DNA of 64,000 nucleotides from Mesorhizobium loti (GCA_002356515.1 AP017605.1:4411001-4475000); one strand, 5' to 3'; shown: positions 9,313-17,550, counted from the first letter of the stretch. A program made the numbers and translations. The notes: generated by a model not told the origin, from the letters alone.

Positions 9313-10014
9313 CTAGAATCGTTCGGTCCACGGCCGAAGGTCGATTTCGTGTGACCAAGCGTTTCTCGGCTGTGCAAGGATGTCGACATAGGTCTGGGCG
9401 ATCGCGTCAGGATCTAGCGTGCTGTCGGGCGATCCACTCGGATCCGGTCGGCGCGATGAGCGGACACCGCCGTCGATGTTGAAGTGCGCGACATGTATTT
9501 CCTTCGGGCCCAGCTCTCTCGCCGCGCTCTGAGCGAGACCGCGCAATCCGAACTTGCCCATTGCGAAGGCCGCCGACTGCGCGAAACCTTTAACGCCCGC
9601 GCTCGCGCCGGTGAACAAGATCGCGCCGTGCCCTTTCGTCTCCATCCGCTTGGCAGCCTGCTGGGCAGCCAGAAATGCGCCGAACGCGGTAATGGACATT
9701 GCCTTCTCGACCGCGGCGGGATCGACGCTCGCGAGCGGACCTGCGACGCGCGAGCTGGCATTATAAATCACGATATCGGGCTCCCCGACCTGGCGCTCCA
9801 TGTCTAGGAACAGCTGAACCATTGCGTCCGGTTGGGATGCGTCGACGGCGAAAACGGCAGCGGCAATCTCCTCCACAAGCGGCTGGAGCTTTTGAACGTC
9901 GCGAGCGGCGAGGCCGACCCGTACGCCGATCTTTGACAAGCGCCTCGCCAGGGAGGCGCTGATACCCGGCCCGGCGCCGATGATTAAGGCGCAGCGATAG
10001 GGAAAGTTTGCCAT
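9313..10014 (-). CDS. SDR-fold protein with catalytic Tyr replaced by Phe
   Basis: 233 residues. The N-terminus has the glycine-rich cofactor loop (LIIGAGPGIS). The catalytic Ser candidate is in FTGASAGVKG, but the YxxxK position reads FAMGK, so Tyr is Phe while Lys remains. FNIDGGVRS follows, as in a known SDR subgroup. Residues after 200 (AQTYVDILAQP, then EIDLRPWTE) resemble that subgroup too. It may bind NAD(P) without classical acid-base chemistry. It follows another Tyr-less SDR by 42 bases, probably in one operon. Confidence 0.85.
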   Translation of the reverse strand: MANFPYRCALIIGAGPGISASLARRLSKIGVRVGLAARDVQKLQPLVEEIAAAVFAVDASQPDAMVQLFLDMERQVGEPDIVIYNASSRVAGPLASVDPAAVEKAMSITAFGAFLAAQQAAKRMETKGHGAILFTGASAGVKGFAQSAAFAMGKFGLRGLAQSAARELGPKEIHVAHFNIDGGVRSSRRPDPSGSPDSTLDPDAIAQTYVDILAQPRNAWSHEIDLRPWTERF

Positions 10015-10056
10015 TCAGTACTCCCGGTTGATCGAATCCGTGGCGGCGCGCGCTCC

Positions 10057-10803
10057 TCAGAGTTGCGACTGCCCCCCGTCCACCGTTAGTTCGGCACCGG
10101 TCGTGAAGGTCGCATCGAACGCGAGGAAGAGGACGGCTTTGGCGACCTCCTCAGCTGTCCCCAGGCGCTTCATCGGATTGGCTTCGCTCATCTGTCCGAC
10201 TATCTGGGCTGCCATATCCTTGTCGGGAAATGCGTTGTCCCATGTCGGCGTGTCGATCGGGCCAGGCGATACGGCGTTCACGCGAATTCCCCGGGAAAGC
10301 AGCTCAGCGGCGAACGTCCGAGCCAGAGATCGCAGTGCCGCCTTGGTCGCGCCAGCCGCGGCGAGCATCGGCATTCCCTTGGCATTGGAGATTGCGGTTG
10401 TGAAGACGACAGAGCCGCCACGAGAGATCAGCGGCGCGAACTTCTGCACCGTGAAAAAGGGACCTTTGGTGTTCACGCTAAAAACCTGGTCGTACATGTC
10501 CCCGGTTGTGTGTTCGAAGGGAGCGAAGAGGCCCGCGCCGGCGTTGACGAACAGGAAATCGACTGTGTCGAACTCGGCTCTCACTCGACCGGCGAGAGCG
10601 TCGATATCCGTCAGTGAGCTCGCGTCGCTCGAAACCACGAAAACACTCTCGCCAAGCGCCTTTTGCGCCGCGTCCAACCCGGCTTGGGAGCGACCGGTGA
10701 TCAGCACGCGTGCGCCCCCATCGACGAGCAACTTCGCCGTCGCGAGCCCTATGCCGCTCGTGCCCCCAATGATGATGACCTTTTTGTCTCTGTACCGCTG
10801 CAT
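10057..10803 (-). CDS. SDR-fold protein lacking both catalytic Ser and Tyr
   Basis: 248 residues with a standard cofactor loop (IIGGTSGIGLA), VNAGAG and a normal C-terminus (FTTGAELTVDGGQ). At the active site FTTAISNAKG has Ala where Ser is expected, and AGATK has Ala in place of Tyr, with Lys kept. By spacing from Lys, both positions of the Ser/Tyr pair are Ala. A TTGACC-N17-TACCGT promoter candidate lies upstream (10857-10885, minus strand). It is the first gene of a likely operon with the next SDR and the 76-residue protein. Confidence 0.87.
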   Translation of the reverse strand: MQRYRDKKVIIIGGTSGIGLATAKLLVDGGARVLITGRSQAGLDAAQKALGESVFVVSSDASSLTDIDALAGRVRAEFDTVDFLFVNAGAGLFAPFEHTTGDMYDQVFSVNTKGPFFTVQKFAPLISRGGSVVFTTAISNAKGMPMLAAAGATKAALRSLARTFAAELLSRGIRVNAVSPGPIDTPTWDNAFPDKDMAAQIVGQMSEANPMKRLGTAEEVAKAVLFLAFDATFTTGAELTVDGGQSQL

Positions 10804-11193
10804 GCGCGCTCTCCAGGCGACGCTGGCGGCGTCGCGTAATTTCTGAACTATTATGTACGGTATTGAGGCAGTGAGTTGCGGTCAAGAGATTTTAGAACAA
10901 TTTGGTTCGTAATAATCTGACGCTGTAGGCGCAGGGCGCCTCCGTGCTTGCTTTCTGATCCTGGCCACTGGGATCGGCGCCCCGGCATGGCGCCGCGCTC
11001 AACAATTTTGGGGGAAGCTAGGCGGCACCAGTTCTGCCACTAGTATTTCTGTGACAGCTGTGTTGACGGTTCGGATGTCGATACCCCAAACCAAGTTACC
11101 GCAAGCGGACGCCGTCATCGGAAAACATGATCTCGACGCTCGGCTTGTCCTCGCGGGCTGTGGCGCGAGTGTGCGGATTCGAACCTGAGACGA
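10804..11193. other. Island intergenic region, 390 bases
   Basis: The left part holds the presumed promoter of the SDR gene ending its coding region at 10803. The rest contains no frame with a convincing start or family motif. A short open stretch on the minus strand ends near 11100 and could be a relic, but I could not identify it. Confidence 0.4.
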
Positions 11194-11712
11194 CTACCGT
11201 GGCCCCTCAGCCTTAAACAGCGGCTCACCGCGCCTTGTAATAAGTTGCCAAATACTGAGCCCAACGGCCACCTGCACAACCGGCAGGTAGAAGGCAACGA
11301 TCAGCCATGATGTTCCGTTGACGTCACCTATTGTGCCGGCCCGGATCAGCGCAATAGTACCTGACCCCATATCCACGACAGTTTCGATGGCGAGCAGCCA
11401 TATCAGGACGATTGAAAGCCGCAGACGCCAAGCCAGACAGAAAAGGATGATCAGCGCCAACGCCCACCCTAGAAGGTCACCGACGACAATCTGATCGCGT
11501 ATATTATTGGCCATCTTCATGCCGGCGTCTTGCGAGGAATAGATCTCCAGGCACAGGGTCCGCCCCAGATGAACGCTGGTCAAAGCCATGAGGGCTTTGG
11601 CGCGGCCGACACTTCTTAATTTCGGCACAACAAACCATATCGCTAACGCAATAAACGCAACCATGTTTAGTGCTTGGGCGAGGTAAATGGCTATTTCTGC
11701 ATTCATTTGCAT
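11194..11712 (-). CDS. Hypothetical multi-pass membrane protein (172 aa)
   Basis: About four to five hydrophobic segments are visible: around residues 5-30, 76-95, 96-115 and 133-160. Charged loops such as VPKLRSVGRAK and YSSQDAGMKMANNIRDQ lie between them. The family is not recognised. The start could be Met1 or Met3. It lies 41 bases downstream of the SDR gene ending at 11754 on the same strand, so the two may form an operon. No catalytic motif is visible. Confidence 0.7.
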   Translation of the reverse strand: MQMNAEIAIYLAQALNMVAFIALAIWFVVPKLRSVGRAKALMALTSVHLGRTLCLEIYSSQDAGMKMANNIRDQIVVGDLLGWALALIILFCLAWRLRLSIVLIWLLAIETVVDMGSGTIALIRAGTIGDVNGTSWLIVAFYLPVVQVAVGLSIWQLITRRGEPLFKAEGPR

Positions 11713-11753
11713 GAATCTCCAATTGCGCTTTGGCGTAGAAGGCGCCGTTTAGG

Positions 11754-12704
11754 CTATGAGTTAGGTAAGTCAGCGCCCGAGATTCTGACGAGGGCCTGCC
11801 ACGTGGCCTCTTGGTTGGCGCGATCGTGAAAGTGCGGCTGTCGCATCGCCACTAGTGGCCCGGTCATTTTCCCGGGCGCCGAGGCGAAGAATTGACCGGA
11901 GACGTCGGCTCCAAACTCCGACGCCTGGAGGTACCGACGGACAGCGGTCTCAGGGGTCTGAGACATGCTGGGAATAAGCTTAACCAGTGGAAGCATCAGC
12001 CACTTCAAAGCAGGGCCGGCGTTTCGCAGCCCCTTGGTGTCAGGTGTACTACCGGGTGAGACGGCGTAAACGGCCATGCCGTGGGGAAGTCGGCGCGACA
12101 TCGCCGCAGCCCACCATGCGACGAACAGCTTCACGTCGGTGTGTGCTCGGTTCGGTTTGTACTTTAAGGTACGGCCCCGAAGAACGGCTTCGACTGCGGC
12201 ACTTCGGTCGCCCTTGTACTGCTTGGTCGCAAGCGCCATTACGTCGGTGTAGCTGAACATGGGTACGTCCCCTCTGGCGGCTTCCGAGCCGGCGATAATG
12301 ATCCGCGCGTTGGGACTCAGCAGGTTGGCGCGGAGCAAGCCGACAGCCAGTTGGTGGTGGCCGACCAGGGGGGCTTGAGTAACCTCGATGCCCGCTGCGG
12401 TGAGGACGCGCTTGCTGCCCCCGATCCACCCCGCATTGAGCAGCAGGAGGTCAATACTTTGCCCGCGACTGACGAGCCCTGCGAGCGCGAACTGAATGCT
12501 GGCCGGAGTATCCAGATCCAGCTCCAGGGGCGTAAAGACCTGCGTCTTAGTCTCCGCCGTGAGCCTAGCGGCTGCTTCCTCCGCCCGAGCGGGATTGCGC
12601 CCCGTGACAATGATCTCGCGCCAGCCCGCTTTGGCAAGCGCGCCAGCGGCCGCATAGCCCAGCCCGGAGGTGGCGCCGGTGACGAGCACGATCGAACTTT
12701 CCAT
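11754..12704 (-). CDS. Long SDR-fold protein with catalytic Tyr replaced by His
   Basis: 316 residues, resembling the retinol-dehydrogenase/protochlorophyllide-reductase branch of SDRs. The cofactor loop VTGATSGLG and LLLNAG are normal and IIAGSEAARGD supplies the Ser. The YxxxK site reads HTDVK within AHTDVKLFVAWWAA, so Tyr is His. A long insertion precedes this site, as in that branch. The gene diverges from a TetR regulator at 12833, with a TTGACC-N18-TATAAC promoter between them, so TetR control is likely. Confidence 0.85.
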   Translation of the reverse strand: MESSIVLVTGATSGLGYAAAGALAKAGWREIIVTGRNPARAEEAAARLTAETKTQVFTPLELDLDTPASIQFALAGLVSRGQSIDLLLLNAGWIGGSKRVLTAAGIEVTQAPLVGHHQLAVGLLRANLLSPNARIIIAGSEAARGDVPMFSYTDVMALATKQYKGDRSAAVEAVLRGRTLKYKPNRAHTDVKLFVAWWAAAMSRRLPHGMAVYAVSPGSTPDTKGLRNAGPALKWLMLPLVKLIPSMSQTPETAVRRYLQASEFGADVSGQFFASAPGKMTGPLVAMRQPHFHDRANQEATWQALVRISGADLPNS

Positions 12705-12787
12705 GGGCCCCGACTTGGTGATGGGGAAACTCGCGCGACTACGGCTGCCCTAAGGCTGGCGCCGTCTTGCTAATTTCGTACCACGCA

Positions 12788-12817
12788 GTTATATATTCGA
12801 GGGATGGTCGCGGTCAA
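12788..12817 (-). promoter_or_regulatory. Sigma70-like promoter of the divergent SDR gene
   Basis: On the minus strand TTGACC (12812-12817), an 18-base spacer and TATAAC (12788-12793) lie 84 bases upstream of the SDR start at 12704. The divergent TetR gene starts at 12833, so a repressor bound here would cover both promoters. Confidence 0.45.
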
Positions 12818-12832
12818 TGGTTTTTGAACTGA

Positions 12833-13465
12833 ATGATACAGAATGATGCTCGGTCGCGCGGTCGACCTCGCAGCTTCGATGAGAGGCAGGCGTTGGAGAA
12901 GGCGACCTTGGTGTTCCGGTCGAAGGGCTACGACGGCGTGACAATCGACGATCTTGTCACGGGAATGGGCGTGGGACGGCCAAGCCTCTATTCAATCTTC
13001 GGCGACAAGCGGACGATATTCATGCGCGCCCTTAGAGCTTACGCGGAAGAGAAGGGCGCTCTTGCCGCGAAGGCGCTCTTCTCGCCGCCCGCCCTTCGTG
13101 ACTCGCTCACCGGCTTCCTGAGGCATGCCGTAGAAGTTGCTACCGAGGAAGAGTCGGCACCGGGGTGCCTGATGGTGTGCGTCGCGCCGCTTGTGAATGA
13201 TGCCGAGGTCCGACAGTTCGCGCAGGACGTCGCTGCCGCCGCAGCGGCGCAAGTAGAGCGCCGCTTTCGCGATGCGATCAGCGCGGGCGAGCTCCCGTCT
13301 GATTTTCCTGCATCTATACGCGCAAGCCAGGTCATGGACCTTGGCCGCGGCCTCACGATGCGTGCGCAGATGGGTGCGCCGCGCAAGGTGCTGCTCAAAG
13401 ACGCCGAGGAAGCGGCCGATTTGGTGCTCCTGTCGCGAGATGGAACCGCGGCGCCAGGACGCTAA
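12833..13465 (+). CDS. TetR/AcrR-family transcriptional regulator
   Basis: 210 residues. The N-terminal HTH is clear: RGRPRSFDERQALEKA, FRSKGYDGVTIDDL, then MGVGRPSLYSIFGDK. The C-terminal ligand domain resembles TetR regulators with a PGCLMV segment (SAPGCLMVCVAPL), often found beside SDR genes. It is divergent from the Tyr-less SDR at 11754-12704 and probably represses it and itself. Its 3' end overlaps the start of a TauE/SafE relic. Confidence 0.92.
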   Translation: MIQNDARSRGRPRSFDERQALEKATLVFRSKGYDGVTIDDLVTGMGVGRPSLYSIFGDKRTIFMRALRAYAEEKGALAAKALFSPPALRDSLTGFLRHAVEVATEEESAPGCLMVCVAPLVNDAEVRQFAQDVAAAAAAQVERRFRDAISAGELPSDFPASIRASQVMDLGRGLTMRAQMGAPRKVLLKDAEEAADLVLLSRDGTAAPGR

Positions 13466-13655
13466 CTACGCTCGGGCGGACCTCGTAGACGGGTTGGTCG
13501 CCATGGAGTTCATCGCGGGAGGCCTTGCAGGCGGTGTTCTTGGAATGCTGCTCTCGACAAAGCTGTCCGCGCACAAGAACCTGCTCAACGGCGTCTTCAG
13601 CGTTCTGGTTCTTTTGGTCGCGGTCTATGTGATCTACCGTAACCGGACCTTCTGA
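13461..13655 (+). pseudogene. C-terminal relic of a TauE/SafE-family membrane exporter
   Basis: The frame NYARADLVDGLVAMEFI, GGLAGGVLGML, KLSAHKNLLNGVFSVL, VYVIYRN matches the last two membrane segments of TauE/SafE (COG0730) permeases, where EFIAGG.AGG and R(K)NLLN..FA are typical. The first ~190 residues are missing. It starts inside the end of the TetR gene in another frame. An internal ATG at 13503 would give a 50-residue membrane peptide, so translation is possible, but a transporter is not. Confidence 0.7.
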
Positions 13656-13734
13656 TGCATCGCGCACCCTAGCAGCGGCCCGACGACCCGCGCCGCCACT
13701 AGTATGCACGACATCCCGGGCAAGCCGCGCCTCT

Positions 13735-14532
13735 TCAGGGGAGACGCACCACCATTTCAATCTCGACCAGGATTTCTGGCTTGTAAAGTGCCTGGACGCC
13801 AATCGTCGTGACGCTGGGCATCGCGTCTCCGACCAGTTCACGTAGAGGGGCGACGGCCTGTCCGAACGCTTCGCTGGTGGCATTCACGACGTAGACGCGT
13901 AGCATGACAATGTCTTGCGCAGACGCCTCCAGTTCCTCGAGTGCGGCAGCGAGGCTGGCAACCGCAAGCTTTGCCTGGCCCGCGAGGTCTTCGGGCACGC
14001 CTTCACTGCCAGGTGTGGCTGCGATCTGGCCGGATAGGAAGGCGAGGCGGCCTGGTTCCGCGACACTGATGTGCGACCACCCGAGCGACGCCATATCCCA
14101 CATCGTTTTCGGGTTGCGACGGCTCACCGACGCTGATCCGCGAGATGGAATGCGCGCGGTGACCTTGATCTCGAAGTCGAAACCCGCGAGCCAGTTTACA
14201 CCGACAGCAGTCCAGTTCGGAAAGGGGGCTTCCGGAAACTTCTCCTTTTTCACCGCCATGACGGTGGCCATTTGCCTTTCCGGATCCGTATGGAACGACG
14301 TCACGTCGACTATGTCGTCAAATTCGCATCCTCCTGCTGCGAGCGTGGCTTCTAGATTGGCGAAGGCTAGGCGAACCTGAACTTCAAAATCGGGTTCCGG
14401 CGAACCATCGGGGCGGCTGCCTACCTGACCCGACACAAACAAAAGGTCGTCCGATCGCATGGCAGCGGAATATCCGTGCTGCTCGTAGAGAGCCTGTCGA
14501 TTGGCTGGAAACACAGCTTCGCGCCTGGCCAT
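13735..14532 (-). CDS. Tandem RidA-RidA fusion protein (265 aa)
   Basis: Two Rid/YjgF-YER057c-UK114 domains lie in one chain. Residues ~1-130 closely parallel the single-domain RidA at 35338-35736 (LLFVSGQVGSR, DIVDVT.FHTDP, NWTAVGVNWLAGFDFE). Residues ~140-265 are a second, more distant copy (LAFLSGQIAATPG, QDIVMLRVYVVN, TTIGVQALYKPEILVEIE). Rid proteins typically deaminate reactive enamines or imines; the specific substrate is unknown. The start at MARREAVF aligns with the paralog. The gene is divergent from a TetR regulator across two matching palindromes. Confidence 0.88.
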   Translation of the reverse strand: MARREAVFPANRQALYEQHGYSAAMRSDDLLFVSGQVGSRPDGSPEPDFEVQVRLAFANLEATLAAGGCEFDDIVDVTSFHTDPERQMATVMAVKKEKFPEAPFPNWTAVGVNWLAGFDFEIKVTARIPSRGSASVSRRNPKTMWDMASLGWSHISVAEPGRLAFLSGQIAATPGSEGVPEDLAGQAKLAVASLAAALEELEASAQDIVMLRVYVVNATSEAFGQAVAPLRELVGDAMPSVTTIGVQALYKPEILVEIEMVVRLP

Positions 14533-14608
14533 ATCATCGTCCTTTTCATGTAGGGGCGAACACGCCAGACCAGCTTCGCTGGACATTTCCGCCAAGCCAG
14601 CGTAGCCA

Positions 14609-14623
14609 CATACGTGGCGTATG
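14609..14623. promoter_or_regulatory. Operator palindrome CATACG-N3-CGTATG
   Basis: A perfect 6-bp dyad with a TGG centre, 77 bases upstream of the RidA-fusion start. The same dyad with other centres recurs upstream of the chromosomal ridA (35813-35856). It is the likely site of the TetR protein encoded at 14693. Confidence 0.7.
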
Positions 14624-14658
14624 TGAAAGCACGGATGCGGACTGCCCGTCAACCCCAT

Positions 14659-14671
14659 ATACGCATCGTAT
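14659..14671. promoter_or_regulatory. Second operator palindrome ATACG-N3-CGTAT
   Basis: A 5-bp dyad around CAT, sharing the TACG-N3-CGTA core with 14609-14623. It lies 22 bases upstream of the TetR start, suggesting autoregulation. Confidence 0.6.
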
Positions 14672-14692
14672 GCGAAACAGGAGGCTTTTGCT

Positions 14693-15289
14693 TTGGCTGC
14701 AAAGCGTCGCGCCGAAACGATGGAGGAAAATCGCCTGAGGCTGATCGGGGCCGCGCGAAAGGCGTTTGCCGCATCGGGTTTTGCCGCGGCGTCGATGGAC
14801 GATCTCACCGCGCAGGTCGGCCTCACCCGCGGCGCCCTCTACCATGGCTTCGGCGACAAGAAGGGACTGTTGGCTGCAGTCGTCGCCCAAGTCGATGGCG
14901 AGATGGCCGCGCGCGCGCATCAGGCGGGGGCAACCGCGGCAAATCCGTGGGAAAGGCTGCTGGCGGAAGGCGAGGCTTATATCGAGATGGCGCTCGACCA
15001 TGAGGTCCAAAGGATCGTCCTGTTGGACGGGCCTGCCTTCTTGGGCGACCCTTCGAGGTGGCCCAGCCAGAATGCCTGCCTGACCGTCACGAAGCAGGCG
15101 CTCGCCGATTTGATCGCCGAGGGTATCATGAAGCCCGTCGACATCGAGGCGGCGTCACGTCTTCTAAGCGGCACGGCATTCAATGCCGCGCTATGGGTCG
15201 CCGCCAGCGACGAGCCGCACATCATCCTACCGAAGGCAATCGAGGCGTTCCGGTTGATGGCCGAAGGATTTCTGGCGAGTCGTGCCTGA
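14693..15289 (+). CDS. TetR-family regulator, probable repressor of the RidA genes
   Basis: 198 residues. The HTH is at residues ~12-58 (RLIGAARKAFAASGF, MDDLTAQVGLTRGALYHGFGDKK), followed by an all-helical ligand domain. The start is TTG, chosen because AGGAGG (14679-14684) sits at ideal spacing and the frame then begins AAKRRAETMEE. The gene diverges from the RidA-RidA fusion, and the intergenic region has two TACG-N3-CGTA palindromes. Because the same palindrome occurs three times at the chromosomal ridA, this protein may control both loci. Confidence 0.9.
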   Translation: MAAKRRAETMEENRLRLIGAARKAFAASGFAAASMDDLTAQVGLTRGALYHGFGDKKGLLAAVVAQVDGEMAARAHQAGATAANPWERLLAEGEAYIEMALDHEVQRIVLLDGPAFLGDPSRWPSQNACLTVTKQALADLIAEGIMKPVDIEAASRLLSGTAFNAALWVAASDEPHIILPKAIEAFRLMAEGFLASRA

Positions 15290-15577
15290 TCGTAATCAAA
15301 CGGCTTATCTCTGACCTACCGTTCCGCGCGATAACGGTGCTTTCAGCAGAAATCAACGCAGTGAAGTCGGGTCTCCAGAGCTCTCGACTTCAGCCGTAGG
15401 CGCCAAGCGCCGATTCCGCCGCCCGATCTCGCAGCGAGTGAATTCATTTCGAGCATGCCGCAGGCGGCTCCGAGGAAATCCCCGCAATCTTGAATCGATC
15501 CGCCTCGAATCGTCGCCATTGGCGGCGCGACCAGATCTTTTGCGAGGTTATCTCTGAGGTTGTCTAGATCGGTGAGA
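15290..15577. other. tRNA-proximal end of the island
   Basis: 288 bases where a tRNA-type integrase would normally start. A minus-strand frame is open from the tRNA to a stop at 15343 (it includes LVAPPMATIRGG), but it lacks a start with a ribosome-binding site and resembles no integrase I know. A hairpin TAGGCGCCAAGCGCC is near 15399. Confidence 0.4.
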
Positions 15578-15601
15578 TGGCGCGCCCGAAGAGATTCGAA
15601 C
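15578..15601. repeat. attL-like 24-bp repeat within tRNA-Arg
   Basis: The 3' end of the tRNA gene, identical to 8633-8656. The insertion leaves the tRNA intact, as expected when the element supplies the same 3' sequence. Confidence 0.8.
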
Positions 15602-15654
15602 TCCTGACCCCCAGATTCGTAGTCTGGTGCTCTATCCAGCTGAGCTACGGGCGC
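15578..15654 (-). tRNA. tRNA-Arg (anticodon ACG)
   Basis: A 77-base cloverleaf: acceptor GCGCCCG/CGGGCGC, D arm with AGCTCAGCTGGATAGAGC, anticodon stem CCAGA/TCTGG with loop CTACGAA, T loop TTCGAAT, discriminator G and encoded CCA. Anticodon ACG, read as ICG after editing, decodes CGN Arg codons. The 3' 24 bases are duplicated at 8633-8656. Confidence 0.97.
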
Positions 15655-15932
15655 GCATCAGGCCATGTTTTCAACGGCCCCACGATCCGATCCCAAGGAC
15701 CGGCCGCGAATGTGTGCAGTTCCCTAACGACTGAATTTGCGAAAAGCAAGTCGATCCGGCAAAAGTTTTGTCGCGAGTGTGTCATCGCGTGATGATGGCC
15801 CCGATCCCAAGGCTTTGAAGCTGCCGGGGAGCCGGTCCGATTTCAGGCCGAGCGGGGGAAAATCCCGGCGAAGGTCATCGAACGCGTCAGGCCGGAAGGG
15901 TTAGTACCCGGAGGAAAACAGCGCCGAGGCCG

Positions 15933-17420
15933 TCACGCCGGGCGGCGCAGGCTGCCACGGGCCTGGTCGAGCCGCACCGGCTGGTCGGGAATGGTGACGG
16001 CGAAAGTGGTGCGCCCGCCAATCGACTCGACCAGTTCCACCGAGCCGCCATGCGCCCGGATCAGTTCATGCGCGATGGCCAGGCCAAGGCCGGTGCCGCC
16101 GCTGCGCGCCGAGCCGCGGAATGCCGCGAACAGGTTTTCGCGCGCCTTCGGCGGCAGGCCTGGGCCGGTGTCGGTGACGGCGATGCGGCTGACGCTGCCC
16201 ATGCGCTCGGCCGAGACCGCCAGCCGCCGCACCACGGCGCTCTCGGTGTCGGCGGCCATTGCCTGCACCGAGTTGCGGCAAAGATTGGTGAGCACCCGGA
16301 ACAATTGGTCGGAATCGGCGTCCACCTCGAAAGCCGCCTCGACGGCGTTGATGAACTCGATGCCCTCCTCGATGTCGAGCAGGCCGTGCACGTCCTCGAC
16401 CAGCTGGCGCAGCCGCACCCGGCGGCGCGAAGGCGGCGGCTCCTGCGTGCGGCCATAGTGAAGCACGCCTTCGGAATAGGACACCGCACGATCGAGCGCG
16501 CGCAAAAGCTTCGGCGCGAAGGCCTGCACGGTCGGATCCTTGACCAGGCGCAGGCGGTCCGAAATCAGCTGCGCCGAGGCCAGGATGTTGCGCATGTCGT
16601 GGTTGATCTTCGAGACCGCCAGGCCGAGATCGGCAAGGTGCTTCTGCTCGGAGAGCATCTTTTGCAGCCGCTCCTGCATCTGCGACAGCTCGCGTTCGGC
16701 AACGCCGATCTCGTCGGAGCGGGCGGCGGGATGGATGATGCGCCCGGGGTCGTCGGGGGCTTCGGAGAAGGACAGCATCGAGCGCGTCATGGTGCGGATC
16801 GGCCCGATCATGATCAGGTCGATCGCGGCATAGACCAGCATGGCGGTGAACAGCGAGATCAGCAGCGAGACGAAGGCGACGTTGCGCGAATAGATGAGCA
16901 TCGCCTTGCGCAGCGAGTAATCCGGCATGATCAGCTCGAATTCCTTGTCGCTGTCACCGACTGGCCCGAAAACGCGCAGCATCCGGTCGCCGCCGAAGAA
17001 CAGCGTGTCGAGCGCGCCGGTCATGCCCTTGATCATGCCGACGCTGGCGAGGTCGATATGCTCGTCGACCTGCGGCGGCATGTCGGCCACCACCAGAAGC
17101 CGCGAGACGCCGCCATCGCGCACCGCGATCGCCTTGGCGCCGATCGCCATCAGCACGTCATTCTGGGCCGTACGCGACAGCGAGGTCGACTCGCCCTGCA
17201 CCAGCACGATCGACACGGCCGCGGCCGTGCTCAGCCGCTCCTTGAGCCAGCTCAGCCGGTAGCTGGCGATCCAGGGCAGGAAGATGAGCACTTCGGCCAA
17301 CAGCACGAAAACGATGGTGAGCAGCAGCAATTTCGTCGACAGGCCGCGCGACAAGGGTACGCTGCGGACGGCGGCTGGCGCCGTTCCGATCCCTTCCCCC
17401 GCTTGGCTGGCTTCGCTCAT
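15933..17420 (-). CDS. Sensor histidine kinase (orphan)
   Basis: 495 residues. TM1 is around residues 29-53 (LLLLTIVFVLLAEVLIFL) and TM2 near 180-205, with a ~125-residue periplasmic sensor between them. HAMP-like (IGPIRTMTRSM) and coiled-coil segments follow. The H box is SKINHDMRNILAS, the N box LTNLCRNSVQAM, G1 VTDTGPGLP and G2 GGTGLGLAIAHE, so the kinase appears complete. No response regulator is adjacent. Signal unknown. It reads away from rpmH. Confidence 0.92.
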   Translation of the reverse strand: MSEASQAGEGIGTAPAAVRSVPLSRGLSTKLLLLTIVFVLLAEVLIFLPWIASYRLSWLKERLSTAAAVSIVLVQGESTSLSRTAQNDVLMAIGAKAIAVRDGGVSRLLVVADMPPQVDEHIDLASVGMIKGMTGALDTLFFGGDRMLRVFGPVGDSDKEFELIMPDYSLRKAMLIYSRNVAFVSLLISLFTAMLVYAAIDLIMIGPIRTMTRSMLSFSEAPDDPGRIIHPAARSDEIGVAERELSQMQERLQKMLSEQKHLADLGLAVSKINHDMRNILASAQLISDRLRLVKDPTVQAFAPKLLRALDRAVSYSEGVLHYGRTQEPPPSRRRVRLRQLVEDVHGLLDIEEGIEFINAVEAAFEVDADSDQLFRVLTNLCRNSVQAMAADTESAVVRRLAVSAERMGSVSRIAVTDTGPGLPPKARENLFAAFRGSARSGGTGLGLAIAHELIRAHGGSVELVESIGGRTTFAVTIPDQPVRLDQARGSLRRPA

Positions 17421-17550
17421 GCGACTCTGTTCTTCACAATCACTTGATCGGCCAAGATTAGGCGATTATGCCTTTTTTGCCAATTTCATCCTTTGGTCCG
17501 AACATTAAATTACCGTCATAAACCTGCGTCCGCGGCGCGACGACCCCGGA

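Larger units (their letters stand above)
8657..15577. mobile_element. Genomic island integrated at tRNA-Arg(ACG)
   Basis: About 6.9 kb lies between the intact tRNA-Arg gene and a 24-bp copy of its 3' end. The geometry is right for tRNA-site integration: the tRNA runs on the minus strand, its 3' end faces the insert, and the fragment lies at the far end. Cargo is three SDR-fold proteins, a small protein, a membrane protein, two TetR regulators, a TauE relic and a RidA-RidA fusion. By eye the DNA is more AT-rich than its flanks. No integrase, excisionase or transposase was found, so it is probably immobile or was mobilised in trans. Confidence 0.68.

Noticed and set aside
10857..12817. A shared GCGGTCAA box upstream of two island SDR genes, first read as a common operator
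   Set aside because: On the minus strand it is explained by TTGACC -35 hexamers with 17-18 base spacers, so no separate operator needs to be assumed.
15577..15792. Plus-strand frame starting MARPKRFELLTPRF
   Set aside because: A well-known artefact: it is the complement of the tRNA-Arg gene translated.
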